Assembly (NCBI GenBank): GCA_905221605.1
Contig: CAJNDS010000321.1
Location: 64,501-128,500 of the forward strand
Reading direction: 5' to 3'
DNA: 64,000 bases
Source of the DNA: Symbiodinium natans
Lineage: Eukaryota; Sar; Dinophyceae; Suessiales; Symbiodiniaceae
In this document: one piece after another, positions 30,546 through 41,600 of the stretch
Numbering within the stretch: the first letter of the stretch is position 1
Layout of the letters: the number at the start of each line of letters is the position of its first letter
Position numbers and translations under genes: made by a program
Notes under the pieces: generated by a model
Databases searched by the model: none
The model's input: the letters and a program-made list of their open reading frames with translations, nothing else
Told to the model about the DNA's origin: nothing

Positions 30546-30956
30546 ATCCAAGGGGCATTTGAAATTGCCCCCTCCAGGAGCCTCATTAATATTATATTAT
30601 ATTTTTTTATCTCTCCCAAACCCCACGAGACCAAGCTGAGCAATACAAGCTTTAAAAAAGGTAGGTCCCGGGAGGGGGGGGTACCATATAATTATATATA
30701 TATATAGTAGATTAACGTTGCATCACATCAGGATTCCTCTTGCAGTTTCAGGACTATCCCCTCAACTCAGGGATATTGGAGTCTCATGGCGTGTGTGTGT
30801 GAGAGAGAGAGAGTGTGTGTGTGTGAGAGAGAGAGAGTGTGTGTGTGGGTGTGTGCCTGACGGTTTCCTCTCAGACTCCGAATTGTTGGATGGGTTCACG
30901 CTTCAGGTTTTTTTTGGCCCAGCCAGGTTTAGGGTTTAGGGCTTCGGGTTTTTGAT

Positions 30957-30957
<1 letters not shown>

Positions 30958-31022
<65 letters not shown>
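30958..31022 (+). repeat. (CTG/TGC)n microsatellite
   Basis: About 21 trinucleotide units, perfect. It reads as poly-Cys, poly-Ala or poly-Leu in different frames, but no gene context was found. Confidence 0.95.
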
Positions 31023-31023
<1 letters not shown>

Positions 31024-31276
31024 GACACTGCTATAGCGTCTTTGTTGTCAGTTATTCTTCTTGTTCTGCTTGCCTCCGTGCTTCTGGCTCCCGCAGGCCT
31101 CTTTTTCATTCAAGGACGAGTCGGCTGCACGGCTACACCCTGAACCCCACTTGTAAACTCTAAACCCTAAACCCTGAATCCTAAACCCTAAACACTTTAG
31201 GGGCTTGAGCGCCGAGGCTTCAATGATCTTCAGGCCTGCTTCGTCGAGCGCACAAAATCCAACAAAAAAGCTATCT

Positions 31277-31382
31277 GGGGGGTTTCCGAAATTAGGCACC
31301 TTATTGGGGTCCTTATCATAAAGGAATCCTAGTGAATCCTACTATTTGGGGGTCTACGGAGTCCCCCGTTTTCGTAAACCCC
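31277..31382. mobile_element. Foldback family 3 copy
   Basis: GGGGGGTTTCCGAAATTAGG at the left and TTTTCGTAAACCCCC at the right form imperfect inverted ends. The middle has a small duplication of AATCCTA. Confidence 0.78.
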
Positions 31383-31582
31383 CATCTGTGCAGCCAAGGG
31401 CAGCGCCGACGGACCTTCCACTCGCAGGAGCCCTAAACCCTAAACCCTAAACCCTGAACCCTGAACCCTGAACCCTAAACCCCAAACCCTAAACCCTAAA
31501 GCTCATTAGAATTCATAGGAGGCTCATAGTTCTACACCCCCTAGGGGTCCACGTGCCTGCATGCCGTTTCATGCGAAGTTCC

Positions 31583-31745
31583 TTGGGATGCTCCCCCTTG
31601 TACTAGCAGTCTTTTGGGTTTAGGGTTTAGGGTTTAGGGTTTAGGGTTTAGGGTTTAGGGTCCTTTATAGGGATTGTAGTACCCCCACCCCCAATTATCA
31701 TAATCCCGATCAAGGACTGCTAGTATAAGCGGGAACATCCCACCC
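31583..31745. mobile_element. Foldback family 1, copy interrupted by a telomere-like array
   Basis: Ends TTGGGATGCTCCCCC and GGGAACATCCCA are inverted repeats shared by at least five other copies here. The left half is cut by the 49-bp array at 31,612. Confidence 0.85.
31612..31660 (+). repeat. 49-bp TTTAGGG array inserted in a foldback element
   Basis: TTTTGGG plus six TTTAGGG, exactly 7 x 7 bp. It separates ...CAGTC from TCCTTTATAGGG in a MITE copy whose relatives are continuous there. Confidence 0.9.
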
Positions 31746-31932
31746 AGAAGTTCTTATTATAATAGTATTGGGGCACCTGGGACCTTTAAGGCCTTTAGCT
31801 AAGAATCTCCGCCTTACACCGTCCCTAAGCCCAGAACCCCAAACCCTGAACCGTTGGAGTGTGTGAAGGGCAGACACCTGAGGTCTCATCCGTTTTGATA
31901 CTCGGCTTCTTTTGGAGGTGTCGGGGGTATCA

Positions 31933-32043
31933 GTTGGGATGTTCACCCTTATACTAACAGTCCTTAATAAGGATTACAATAATTAGGGGGTACTATAATA
32001 CCTATTATGGACTGTTAGTAAAAGGGGGGGAACATCCCAACCC
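31933..32043. mobile_element. Foldback family 1, intact copy
   Basis: 111 bp. The two halves are inverted copies of GTTGGGATGTTC.CCCTTATA and ACTAACAGTCCTTAATAAGG. Nearly the whole element can pair with itself. Confidence 0.88.
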
Positions 32044-32107
32044 ATCAAGCCCAACCCTAAGCACTATAAAGCCCAAGCACAAAGACACTGAGTCCCGACC
32101 TTGAAAA

Positions 32108-32265
32108 AGTCTGCGGTAGTTTAGAGTTTAGGGTTTAGGGTTTAGGGTTTAGGGTTTAGGGTTTAGGGTTTAGGGTTTAGGGTTTAGGGTTCAGGGTTCA
32201 GGGTTTAGGGTTTAGGGTTCAGGGTTTATAGGGTTTAGGGTTTAGGTTTAGGGTTTAGAGTTCAC
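32108..32265 (+). repeat. TTTAGGG array
   Basis: About 20 units, with TTCAGGG variants towards the right end. Confidence 0.94.
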
Positions 32266-32674
32266 GGCTGTATATGTAAAGTAGCCGTGACTCAGCAGGA
32301 CCCTCGTTTCGTGGCGGTGCAAAGTGCCCATCACCATGCGGAGTAATCTGCAAGTCCTGAACCCCTAGCACACAAATTCTAAACCTCAAGCCTGAGCCCA
32401 AAGTTACTGCCTAAGTTCGAAAGCCTAAGAAGTGTAACCCCCAACCCCCCCCCCCCCTCCCTACACCCCCACAAGCACCAGCAAAGTCCTAAGAACCTGC
32501 AAGCCTTGCCCCAAGGCCCCCTAAAGGAAAGCAGTGCAAACCCTAAACCCTGAACCCTACACCCTACACCCTAAACCCTAAACGCAGGACACGGGATCGT
32601 GAGCCGAACGGAGCCTTCGAAGGAAGACTGTGCTGCGCCACATCCCAGGCACGTGGGAAGGTGTGAGGGTTTCG

Positions 32675-32777
32675 GTTGGGATGCTCCCCTTTATACTGAC
32701 AGTCCGTATAATTGGGATTCTAGTACCCCCCCCCCCCCTATTATAATCCCAATTAAGGACTGTTAGTATAGGGGCAA
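32675..32777. mobile_element. Foldback family 1, copy with poly-C centre
   Basis: GTTGGGATGCTCCCC...TGACAGTCCGTATAATTGGGATT, a C13 centre and the inverted right half. The right end is truncated. Confidence 0.8.
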
Positions 32778-33069
32778 ATTTGAGGATTCGGGTTTAGGGT
32801 TTAGGGTTTGGGGTTAGGGTTTCGGGTTTCGGGTTTCTGGGTAGGTAACCTTGTGGGTTTTTGGGGTTCGGGCTTCCTTGCGGTTCATGCGAATGGCCTT
32901 GGTGTTGAAGTGCAGGGGCGATCTTTGGTTCCCTAAACCCTAAACCCCAAACCCCAAACCCCAAACCCTAAACCCTAAACCCTAAACCCCAAACCCCAAA
33001 CCCCAAACTCTAAACCCTAAACCCTAAACCCTGAACCCCCTGAAGTCCAACGACCCTCGAATCCCCGAG

Positions 33070-33126
33070 GCTCGTGGAGGTCGAGGGCATGTTCAGCCAG
33101 GCCCTGGATCAGAACATCGCCTTCCA
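33070..33126 (+). CDS. Coding island, possible exon
   Basis: Reads LVEVEGMFSQALDQNIAF and two bases of Gln, with the acceptor CCCGAG and a GA donor. Phase joins the island at 33,653. Unrecognised. Confidence 0.45.
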
Positions 33127-33252
33127 GAGTCTCTGTCTACTATAGGGGTTTAGGGTTTAGGGTTTAGGGGTTAGGGGTTGGGGTTAGGGGTTAGGGGTTA
33201 GGGGTTGGGGTTTCGTGTTTAGGGTATCTAGCCCCTTTCCAAAATCTCTGTC

Positions 33253-33332
33253 TACTGTAGGGGTCGGAATGGCTACTATGAGTATTCCCTTATGGTCCCT
33301 TTATATGTATACTACAATAACCCCCAAAAACC
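33253..33332. mobile_element. Foldback family 4 copy
   Basis: TAGGGGTCGGAATGGCTACT...GTATTCCCTTATGGTCCC...ACAATAACCCCCAAA. Other copies at 52486-52555 and 56474-56553. Confidence 0.65.
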
Positions 33333-33652
33333 TGTTAAAAGTTAATAAGGGCCCTATGTTACACCTCAGGCTCGATAGGGTTTAGGGTTGAGGGTTTAGG
33401 GTTTAGGGTTTGGGGTTGAGGGTTTAGGGTTACTCATACCCCAAGAGGGTTGCCGAAGGAAATCCCAGCACAAATCGTCCCTAAACCATGTTCCAAATTG
33501 ATGGAGTTTATTGCAATGTAGTTCCTCTGATTCCTTCTGGTTGTGGTCGGCGGTAGGTTGCTGTGTGGGGCAGGGAAACCCCTCCCTCCCAGCTTTTTAG
33601 AATCGTGGCCCTTTGCTACTGTAGTCACCCTAAACCCTAAACCCGAAACCAG

Positions 33653-33749
33653 GAATGACATCGTGGAGAACTATACCATGAGCCCTGAGATGCAGAGCTA
33701 CTTCCCTGAATTCCTGGAGACGCTTAAAAAGGACCGCACGACCCAATAG
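33653..33749 (+). CDS. Coding island, possible terminal exon
   Basis: Reads NDIVENYTMSPEMQSYFPEF then LETLKKDRTTQ and a TAG stop. The acceptor is GAAACCAG. It could instead splice out before the stop at a GA donor (33732). Unrecognised. Confidence 0.45.
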
Positions 33750-36222
33750 GTTTTTGTGGTAGGGTTTATGGGGTTTAGGGTTTAGGGTTTAGGGCTTAGG
33801 GTTTAGGGTTTAGGGTTTAGGGCCTATAGGGGTATGCTAGTTATATTGGCCCTGATTACGGTCCCCTACCTCCTTTAAAGTAACTACACGAAGATGATGC
33901 CTTACAGTGGTGAAACACAGTTTCGAGGCCGCAGGGCTTCGATTTTTTTTCTGGTATGGGGCGGCTTGATGGGACAAGCTGTCGTACTGCAATGGCTCAA
34001 ATCTCGTGCTACTGGCCCGGAAAGTCCTACGTCTTCAAGTGCCTTCCCAAGGACGCCTTGGAGGGCATCTTGTGCTTAAGCAAGAGACGTGTGAGAGGCC
34101 AGAGTTTCTGCATTCTCCCAGTTCACAAATCTTGGCTGAACTGGCTTCGAAAGGGAGTACATTTGCGCTGCATAGGCCCCTGCTGCATTCTGTTCATCTG
34201 ATCGAATTTTTACGGCTACCTGCTAGGTAGGTCCCTGGAGACTTTAAAACTGATATTGCGCCTTCCTTGCACAGGACTTGAAAAAATCAAGGTCCCTTTG
34301 GCTTCTGTGAAGTTCTTTAGCACAGAACAAAAGCTTCATTTACAACTGCACAGAGTTAACAGCCACGCAATCTAAATCTAATTTTCTGAATTGAACATTG
34401 AATTGTGAATGTTACGGTCAGAAGAGATGACATAGCACAATGAAGCCTTGAAGAAACAAGTGCGTGCATAACCAACTCCTATACACATTGCCGCCTTGCA
34501 TGCTTCTCGGATTGAAGCCTGCCTCACAGTGGCTACGCATGTTTGCAGATACAACAAAAGCAACAGTCGGACCGAGTTGTTCACGGCAGGAGTGATTCAT
34601 TGCGCAATAAGAATACGTAGAGACCAGAAAAATTGGGATTGTACCTGTATCTGATGAATGCGGAATTTAGGTAGGCTACAGCATTTAGGGGTTAGCTTCC
34701 TGACATCTCAATCCATCAGCCATGTTGCTGCTCGTTTTCGCAGCGGTGTTACGTCTTGCAGCTGGCACGCTGCCACCATTCCCGGCCTGTGTTCCTGGGC
34801 CCTACGGCATCTCGCAAGCGCCTTTTGACTGCACCATCGTGTCAACGCTGTAAACTGCAGTTTTTGTGTTATGCGCTTGTTTCTGCTCAGCGTCTTATCG
34901 TGTCTATCCCGGTATGCGCACTCTATCATGCTTTACTCTTTTGCGTGCTACGTCGTGCTGAGAACTCTCATCTCAACAGCGTGGCCCGTGGAAGCTGAGG
35001 TGCTTGATTCGTCAGGGTTATGCTGCAGATCCGACCATGGTTCAACGTGAGCTTTTGTTCTTGGATGAGGCGCCTCTCAATCTGGGATCCGCATGTACAG
35101 CATGAATCCCTGGAACAGTCCTCTCAAGTCCGCTAGCTGTGAAGCCAAAAGCCAGGTTTTAAACTCTCATTATCGTAGTTCTTGCTGCGCTTACCCTTGT
35201 TATCCTTCCTGCAGGTATGATGAATGGTTTCACTGTCAAATTCTTGGTTGAGATTACCATAGTTGCTCCCATGAATACTACTCGGAGTATTCCTTATTTC
35301 TTTGTGAGGTTGACAGGCTGCTCTGCGTGGAAGCATCCGTGAAGCCTGGAAGCCCGCCGTCCCAGTCGGTGTTTGCAGGAGGCGCGTCGTCTCCGAGCAG
35401 AGCTTGTGAAGGACCTGTGGTTGACCACGCGCCTGTCCTTATGGAAGTTGTTTTTTGCCCGGACAAAAACTATGTCATCGTTGATGCTGCAACCATTCTT
35501 ACTCTGTGTGATATTCTTTGACTGCAATGTCATGCCTGATGGTTTAGACTCCCTGCTTGTCTCATCTCAACGACTTCCCTGTTCTTGCAGCCCTCGGAGG
35601 CCAGTGACGAACCCCCAACTTTCAGCATCAGGCAAGTGTGGCCACATGCTTCTTGGCCAATTCATGTAAGAGCATGCAGCCCACCTGTTGGTGTCCAGCA
35701 GCGTTGGCCAGAGCTACGCCTCATTTATTATGATAGAACTGCAGCTGTGGGTCGGCGGTGCGTAAGTGTGGCAGCAATTGCTCCACACAGCAGGCCGCAG
35801 GCAGCTAGACATACATGGAAGGGGCCCTTATGTACCATCCAACAGTTTCAGCACCTTGGTGTTATGTACTAAGTTATGTACTTCGGAGTTGTGTAGCAAC
35901 TCCAAGACTCTGAGAACAAACCGCTCTGATCTGGCACCAAGGCGTCGAGCCGTCGATGGGCGAGGACTTCGCAGCCGAAAGCCACTCCACTACACACAGC
36001 TTTGCAACTACGCCGCCGACACTATAGTCAGCTTGTGTTACAGCACACTACGCTGCATTCTTACTATCCTGCACTATACTGCCCACTGTTCTATGAGTCA
36101 GCCGTGAGCACGGCAAAAAAGCACAGGGCAGGCCAGCCACGTTTTCCAACCCCCTCAGCCACAAAACCCACACTTGGCAGTTTTCCCATGTTAATGTTGC
36201 TGATTAATTATCTTTGTTGGAG

Positions 36223-36393
36223 GCATGCTTCGAAAACAATTCCGAGAAGAGTGGCGACCCCACCGTCTGCTACATGCGCTTTGGGCCCAACCCGATTTCT
36301 GCGCCCTACTGCGCACGCAACGTCGACTACATGGCGATCCACAAATCCAGCTACGTGCGGCAATATGTGCCTGGAATGACAGTCTACAGAATC
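36223..36393 (+). CDS. Coding island, 57-codon exon candidate
   Basis: Acceptor TTGGAG before GCA, GC donor (GCAAGT), phase 0 at both ends. Reads ACFENNSEKSGDPTVCYMRF and later RNVDYMAIHKSSYVRQYVPG. Four cysteines suggest an extracellular or metal-binding segment; the family is unknown. Confidence 0.5.
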
Positions 36394-36603
36394 GCAAGTC
36401 TGCCGTGACTGCAAAGAAAGCAATTCAGACTTTAGCAGGGCATCTCTCAACGCATCTTTGCTGTGCTGAGGACGCCACTCACTTCCTCAAGCCCAATGCG
36501 ATCTGTGTTATCAATTGCTGCTGGGATGTCCTTGAGCTTGAGAAACAGCTGCCAGCCAAGATGCGCCAGGATTTGGCCACCAAGCAGGACGGGCTAGATT
36601 AAG

Positions 36604-36819
36604 CATCACTTCCACTTCACGGCACTGGAATGCAGCATAGAACTCCGAAGCACCCCGCCACAGGCCAAGCTTTTCATCATCGATGCGGCAGCAATCGCTG
36701 TGAAGGCACAGAAATCACGCATGCATGCAATGGCTGTTTCGGGTGGCGCACTGGTCGCATTAAGTGCAGATATCAAGTCTGGCGATCGGAATAACCAGTT
36801 TTGGAAAATCTGCATTTAA
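36604..36819 (+). CDS. Coding island ending in a stop
   Basis: Reads HHFHFTALECSIELRSTPPQ then AKLFIIDAAAIAVKAQKS and ends in TAA (36817). An in-frame TAG lies just before the acceptor-like AAG. Alternatively only the first 150 bp is exon. Unrecognised. Confidence 0.4.
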   Translation, partial: HHFHFTALECSIELRSTPPQAKLFIIDAAAIAVKAQKSRMHAMAVSGGALVALSADIKSGDRNNQFWKICI

Positions 36820-37047
36820 TGGTGAACGGTGGCAGGCCGGCCTTGGCAAGCGCATCAACATGATCATGCAGGCTAGCATACGCCAAACCGTGAAGGTCTT
36901 GCTGCACACAACAGGACTTAAGTCCTGTAGACTCCTAGTTTGTCTTATAAGCAGCATTTCTTTTGCGCAGCCACCATTTGTTACTTCACGTGTTCGCCTG
37001 CGCATCAATGTTTTGCATGCATTGGGCAGGGTGAAAACGTGGTGAAC

Positions 37048-37575
37048 ATGAACATCGCCGCAGTTATGCTGGCCATCGGCGGCCTTATCCAGTGCGATGT
37101 TCCAGCATCTTGGGCACCACCTTCACTCCCTCCTCCACCACCTCCACCGCCTACACCTACACCTCCGCCACCTACATCTGCGCCTCCGCCACCTACATCT
37201 GCACCTCCGCCACCTGTGTCTGCACCTCCGCCACCTACATTCGCACCTCCCCCACCTACATCTGCACCTCCACCACCTACATCTGCACCTATGCCACCTA
37301 CATCTGCACCTCCCCCACCGCCTGCTGCGGGGGTGGAGCAGCCTCAGACGCAGTGCGAGCTACTCGTTGCTCCTGTGGACTGGGAGAGACAATGCAGGCT
37401 GGCGCGCGCAAGGCTTCGAGGCACAGGGCAACTCAGGTTAGGGTTTCTGGGCTCAAAGGGCGCTACTGTAAGGTTGAGAGTTCTGACGTACGGTTTTCGG
37501 TTTGGGCTTCAGGGCTTTGGGTCCCTAAGCCCTCCGCCGGCTGAAATTCTAAGCAGCAAGGAAAATCCGCAGTAA
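37048..37575 (+). CDS. Proline-rich ORF with (A)PPPPTSAP repeats
   Basis: The ATG is followed by NIAAVMLAIGGLIQC, a signal-peptide-like hydrophobic start, then about ten PPPPTSA-type repeats (37,110-37,325), as in wall or extensin-like secreted proteins. After about 37,440 the sequence contains TTAGGGTTT and is probably intron, so the 3' end given is only the frame end. The repeat could also be an expressed minisatellite. Confidence 0.45.
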   Translation: MNIAAVMLAIGGLIQCDVPASWAPPSLPPPPPPPPTPTPPPPTSAPPPPTSAPPPPVSAPPPPTFAPPPPTSAPPPPTSAPMPPTSAPPPPPAAGVEQPQTQCELLVAPVDWERQCRLARARLRGTGQLRLGFLGSKGATVRLRVLTYGFRFGLQGFGSLSPPPAEILSSKENPQ

Positions 37576-37984
37576 AGCAAAAAGCACGGCAAGAAACAAA
37601 ACTGCCGGCACACAGGTCACCCTAGTAGCCAAGAACTACTTGGTGGGGGTTTGCAATCAAGGGGGCAGGAAATGGATGCTATTTGAGAGCTCCGCGGTTC
37701 GGTGAAATGTTTTGAAGGTAGCAGGAAAAAGCGGATGCTAGTTGAGAACGCTCCGTGCTTCGCCGAAATGAAAGGTTTTGCAGGGTTTTGCAGGTGGGGT
37801 TGTGTAAAAACCCCGCGCCTCTGCGTTGTGAACTGGCGGGGCCCTGTTTCGCAGGAAAAGCGACGACAAGAGAAACAGCGATAATGTTGTTGAGTCGGCT
37901 CACGGAAAGCTCGATTCCGGCACGAAGCTTGTACTACAAATCAATGAATATTATATATATATATATATATATCCAGCCGGGTCG

Positions 37985-39060
37985 CAGGAATGATGTCCGT
38001 AAAAAAGTGGCGTGTTTTCGTTCACAGGCTTGATGGACACGAAAATGTCTGTAACAAAGTGGCGTTGTATTTCCAATAGGCTGGATGGAGACAAACATGT
38101 GCGTAACAAAGTGGCGTGTGTTTTTGTTTTACAGGCCCGACGGTGACAAACATGTCCGAAAATGTCTGTAACAAAGTGGCGTGTGTTACTTCGCACAGGC
38201 TCGACGCACGCCAAAATCTCTGTAACACAGTGGCATTTTAAGTTCCAGGCTTGATGGACAAAAACATGTCCTTAACAAAGTGGCTTTTTCTTACAGGCTC
38301 GATGGACACACAAGCGTCTGTAACAAAGTGGTGGAGACCTGGTTCGGTGTCAGCTGTGCCTGACTGCGCTCTGCAGAGCGGATGCTTCTTTAGGACTCAG
38401 GTCGGTGTGGCATTGTCAAGCTTGAAACCTGTACAGTGGATGTGAGACCTAAGCCCTGTCTCACCGCTGCCGCCAGGCTGCAAGTAGTCGGCTACACAGA
38501 CGAAGGACACCTCCAAAAACAGAGGCTCCATGCAAACAAAAACTTCCGTAACAAAGTGGCTTTTTTCCCGCTCGATGGAGACCAACATGTCCGTGACAAG
38601 TTTTTTTCTTCATAGGCTCGATGGACACCAACATCTCTGTAACAAAGTGGCGTCTTTTTGTTACAGGCTCGACGAACACAAGAATGTCCGTAACAAAGTG
38701 GCGTGCTTTTTTTGCATAGGCTCGATGGACAAAACGTGTCCGCAACAAAGTGGCATGTTTTTCTTACATGGGCTCGATGGACACTAAACGCTTTGTAACA
38801 AAGTGGCGTTTTTTTGGTTACAGGCTCGATGGATAGAAGATGTCCGTAACAAAGCGGGGTGTTGTTTCTACATAGCCTCGATGGACACAAACAGGTATGT
38901 AACAAAGTGGCTTTTTTGTTACAGGCTCGATGGACACAAAAATGTCCGTGACAAAGTGGCTTGTTCTTTTCTTACACAGGCTCATGGACACAACTGTAGC
39001 AAAGCGCTTTTTTTATACATAGGATCGAAGAGCACAAAACATGTCCGTAACAAGACTCCT
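37985..39060 (+). repeat. Minisatellite of about 50-60-bp units, two blocks
   Basis: About 18 diverged copies of a unit like TTACAGGCTCGATGGACACA followed by AAAATGTCCGTAACAAAGTG. They fall in two blocks (37,985-38,335 and 38,515-39,060) separated by single-copy sequence. Within a unit GGACA/TGTCC and GTAACA/TGTTAC can form hairpins. Open frames across it are by-products of the repeat. Confidence 0.88.
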
Positions 39061-39389
39061 TTTCAGGGGCTCCTGTTAGGGGCCTGGCTGTTGCTTAGTG
39101 CCCCTTCTCCACCTCGCTGTGGCCACCCAAAACGCTACAGCCTCAAGCTGCAGCCCTAAGCCTAAACCCCAAACCCTAAATCGTAGGACCTCACACAAAC
39201 TCCACTGCCTGTGAAAGGCCCGCGGAGCGAGCTCTTGAGTACGATCCAATCGGGATCGGTTGCACTGTGATTCGGGACTCGGGACTTGCGCGAGAAGCAA
39301 GGAAACAATCGGCAGACCGAGTGACTGCGCTAGGCCAAGGAACCCAAGTAGCTTGCTTTGGACGTTTCCCCCGGGGTCCACTGGACCTA

Positions 39390-39410
39390 GTAGTAGTACT
39401 ACTACTACTA

Positions 39411-39470
<60 letters not shown>

Positions 39471-39485
39471 GACGACTACTACTGT
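39390..39485 (+). repeat. (ACT/CTA)n microsatellite
   Basis: About 27 trinucleotides with a short imperfection at each end; continues into GACGACGG-type triplets to about 39,555. Confidence 0.93.
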
Positions 39486-40595
39486 TACTACTGTGACTGC
39501 GACTGCAATTACGTCGGCGATGACGACGGCGGCGGCGACGAGGACGACGACCAGTACTAGGCAGCGTATAGGTTGCCTGTTTTAAATGATCACTTGACTT
39601 GAGGTGAAATCCAATGGAGAGCAGACCATCAAAGCCATACCATATTGGCCAGGCGGAGCGCTCTTTTATGTCCAACTTTCAGGCTTAGAGTAATTTCACA
39701 GCAACGGCACTGGAACCCCTCAACACTTCCCTCCCCTCCCCTGACTTGCCGCTGCTCAAAAACTCCTGCTGCAGTCAAATAGCTGTGAATCGCTCCGAAA
39801 ACGAAAAAGCAAACTTAGGCAGGCCCGCCTTGAAAATCTCGTTGAAATGTAGCCCAGTGCAGGCACTCCTTCCTGCAGTCCCTCTGCGCACTCTTACGCG
39901 TGTACTCTCTCTGAATCTTTACCTGTTTGGGTTAAGGGCGGGGTTCGGGAGTTGAAGGGGCAACATACATGATGCCACAAGGCGCACAGTCGAGAAACCA
40001 GTCGAGAAACGCGTTCTGCTCTCGCACGAGCAGATTCCTCATGAGATGATGCTGCAAGTGCTGTAGATGCTCACAGTGCTCCAACATTATGTGCTAAAGG
40101 CTATCCATCATTGCACTATTGACATTGCTCTGTCTTGTGCTTAAGCAAGAGACGTGTGAGAGGCTTGCTGTGCTTAAGCCAGAGACGGCAGGAACCCCCA
40201 CAAGAGCTCCGCTCGCTTCGTTAGGAGTCCAGGTTTTGAAAGTTTGCCTCCCCTATAGAAGTGTGGCCGAGGTCCCTGCATGAAGAAGCTGTGATAACCA
40301 GAGACCCACGAATCCTGACAAACCGATGGTGCTTTTTCTTTGGGGGGAACGACCAAAGCACGAAGCAGCTTTCAAGAGAGGACATCGAGCACATCCCCGC
40401 AGTCAAGCGTGATCTGAAACCTTACCGATCCAAGGCAGGGGCAGGGCCCTGCCGCAAAAAAAATTTCAGGCTTTCGCTCTGCAGACGACGTGCTAACTCA
40501 AGAATCCCCAAGATGGGTTGAAGGAGGGAGAGGGTCAGGTTTGGGGTTTAGGGTTTTTCGGGGGAGGACTTTTTGATGCAAATTGCAAGTCTCAG

Positions 40596-40699
40596 GTGGT
40601 GAAGATTGACATCACCGAGGAGGAAGCTGCCTCGCTGCGTGAAGAGATGGATCGGGTTTCGGAGTTCCAGAAACTCCTCCGCTCGCGCCTGACCCTGGG
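40596..40699 (+). CDS. Coding island, possible exon of gene B
   Basis: Open for 34 codons plus two bases, with AG before and a GC donor after. Reads VVKIDITEEEAASLREEMD and then a helical stretch (VSEFQKLLRSRL), amphipathic and charged. It lies upstream of the gene B exons on the same strand. Link to gene B not shown. Confidence 0.45.
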
Positions 40700-41500
40700 G
40701 CTTTCTTGATGGTTTTTTGAGAAAAGTCTGTGCAGGTTCTGTTGCAAAGAGATATGCCGTCTGGGGTTGTGGGTTTCGGATGTATTCTTGTTGGTTCGAG
40801 TCCTAAGAAGCACACAGTCCGCAGCGCCAGTCCAGCTTGGTCGCTTCTAACCCCTTCCCCCTACAATAGAAACACCCCCTACCCCCTAATATTAAATTCA
40901 CGCCTATATGGTTATATTATAGTATACTGGGGGTTTTTGATATTAGGGGGTGGGGGGGTTGGGGGGGGGATGGGGGGGGTTTAGTATTAGGGGGAGAAGG
41001 CCAGCGTCTCCGTCCGACTGATCCTGCTTTGTTGGGGTTTAGGCTGTCGCTTGTGTGCTGCCCCCTAAACCCTAAGCCCTAAACCCTAAGCCCTAAACCC
41101 TAAGCCCTAAGCCCTAAACCCTAAGCCCCTACTGCAACGACAAAGCCAGTTCTAAGCCCAAGGCAAGACATTTTCGTACCTCCAAGCAGAAGGTTCCAAT
41201 GCAATGCTTTTGGGTTGCATGCGATGAGTCCTACCAAGAAAACGAAAGCAGAACCAAGAGGGAACTACACTAGAGTCTTCAGGTATTACGTGTAGTGCTT
41301 CCAAGGCTGTGTATCTTCGGAACCAGCACTGAATCCAGAATTCGCTTGAAGTCTTAGAGCTTACTTGAAGGTTCGGGGGTAGTTCTAAGTCGGGTGATAA
41401 GTATCGCAATACGCTTACAACTAGAGATAACTCTAGTCATCCTGCTCATGGCCCCAGCTGGAACTACCCGTGAACCTCCAAGTGAGTCCTCTGCAGCAAA

Positions 41501-41600
41501 GGAACTTCAAAGGCTTCACCACCTTATAACTAGCCCTAAGCCCTAAACCCTAAACCCTAAACCCTAAACCCATGAGGAACTTCAAAGGCTTCACCACCTT
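41501..41600 (+). repeat. 25-bp direct duplication flanking a CCCTAAA intron
   Basis: Perfect 25-bp copies at 41501-41525 and 41576-41600, starting GGAACTTCAAAGGC. The 50 bp between them is mainly CCCTAAG/CCCTAAA. Each copy contains AAAG|GC, usable as a GC donor on the left and an AG acceptor on the right. Confidence 0.9.

Larger units (their letters stand above)
27516..30683. mobile_element. Island bounded by 28-bp inverted repeats
   Basis: The arms 27516-27543 and 30656-30683 are perfect 28-bp inverted repeats (eight C, TCCCGGGACCTACC, TTTT), each flanked outside by a TA microsatellite. The 3.2 kb inside is AT-richer at its left and has no perfect TTTAGGG arrays, unlike the surroundings. 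It contains the TIR element at 28,923 and the foldback block at 30,083. No transposase ORF is seen. It may be a large non-autonomous transposon inserted at TA. Confidence 0.55.
33890..37575 (+). other. Gene-like region without telomeric arrays
   Basis: About 3.7 kb almost free of TTTAGGG repeats, richer in single-copy sequence than its surroundings. It contains several short open, GC3-rich stretches on the + strand (33,965-34,100; 36,223-36,393; 36,604-36,819; 36,968-37,340). They do not join into one recognisable protein. Remnants of a gene are likely. Confidence 0.45.

Noticed and set aside
32588-32661. A helicase exon reading KTVLRHIPGTWE
   Set aside because: It looked like the segment after motif IV, but the real continuation (NTIKTLKAV) was found at 49.28 kb and the order would be wrong. 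It may be an exon of something else.
38022-38905. Long ORFs across the 38-39 kb minisatellite
   Set aside because: The unit length and composition keep several frames open; no domain, and units are diverged without codon pattern.
37985-39060. A CRISPR-like array
   Set aside because: The repeats are diverged with no constant spacers, and the context is eukaryotic.
39076-39675. 199-codon minus-strand ORF with poly-Ser
   Set aside because: Driven by the ACT trinucleotide run; flanks have no conserved features.
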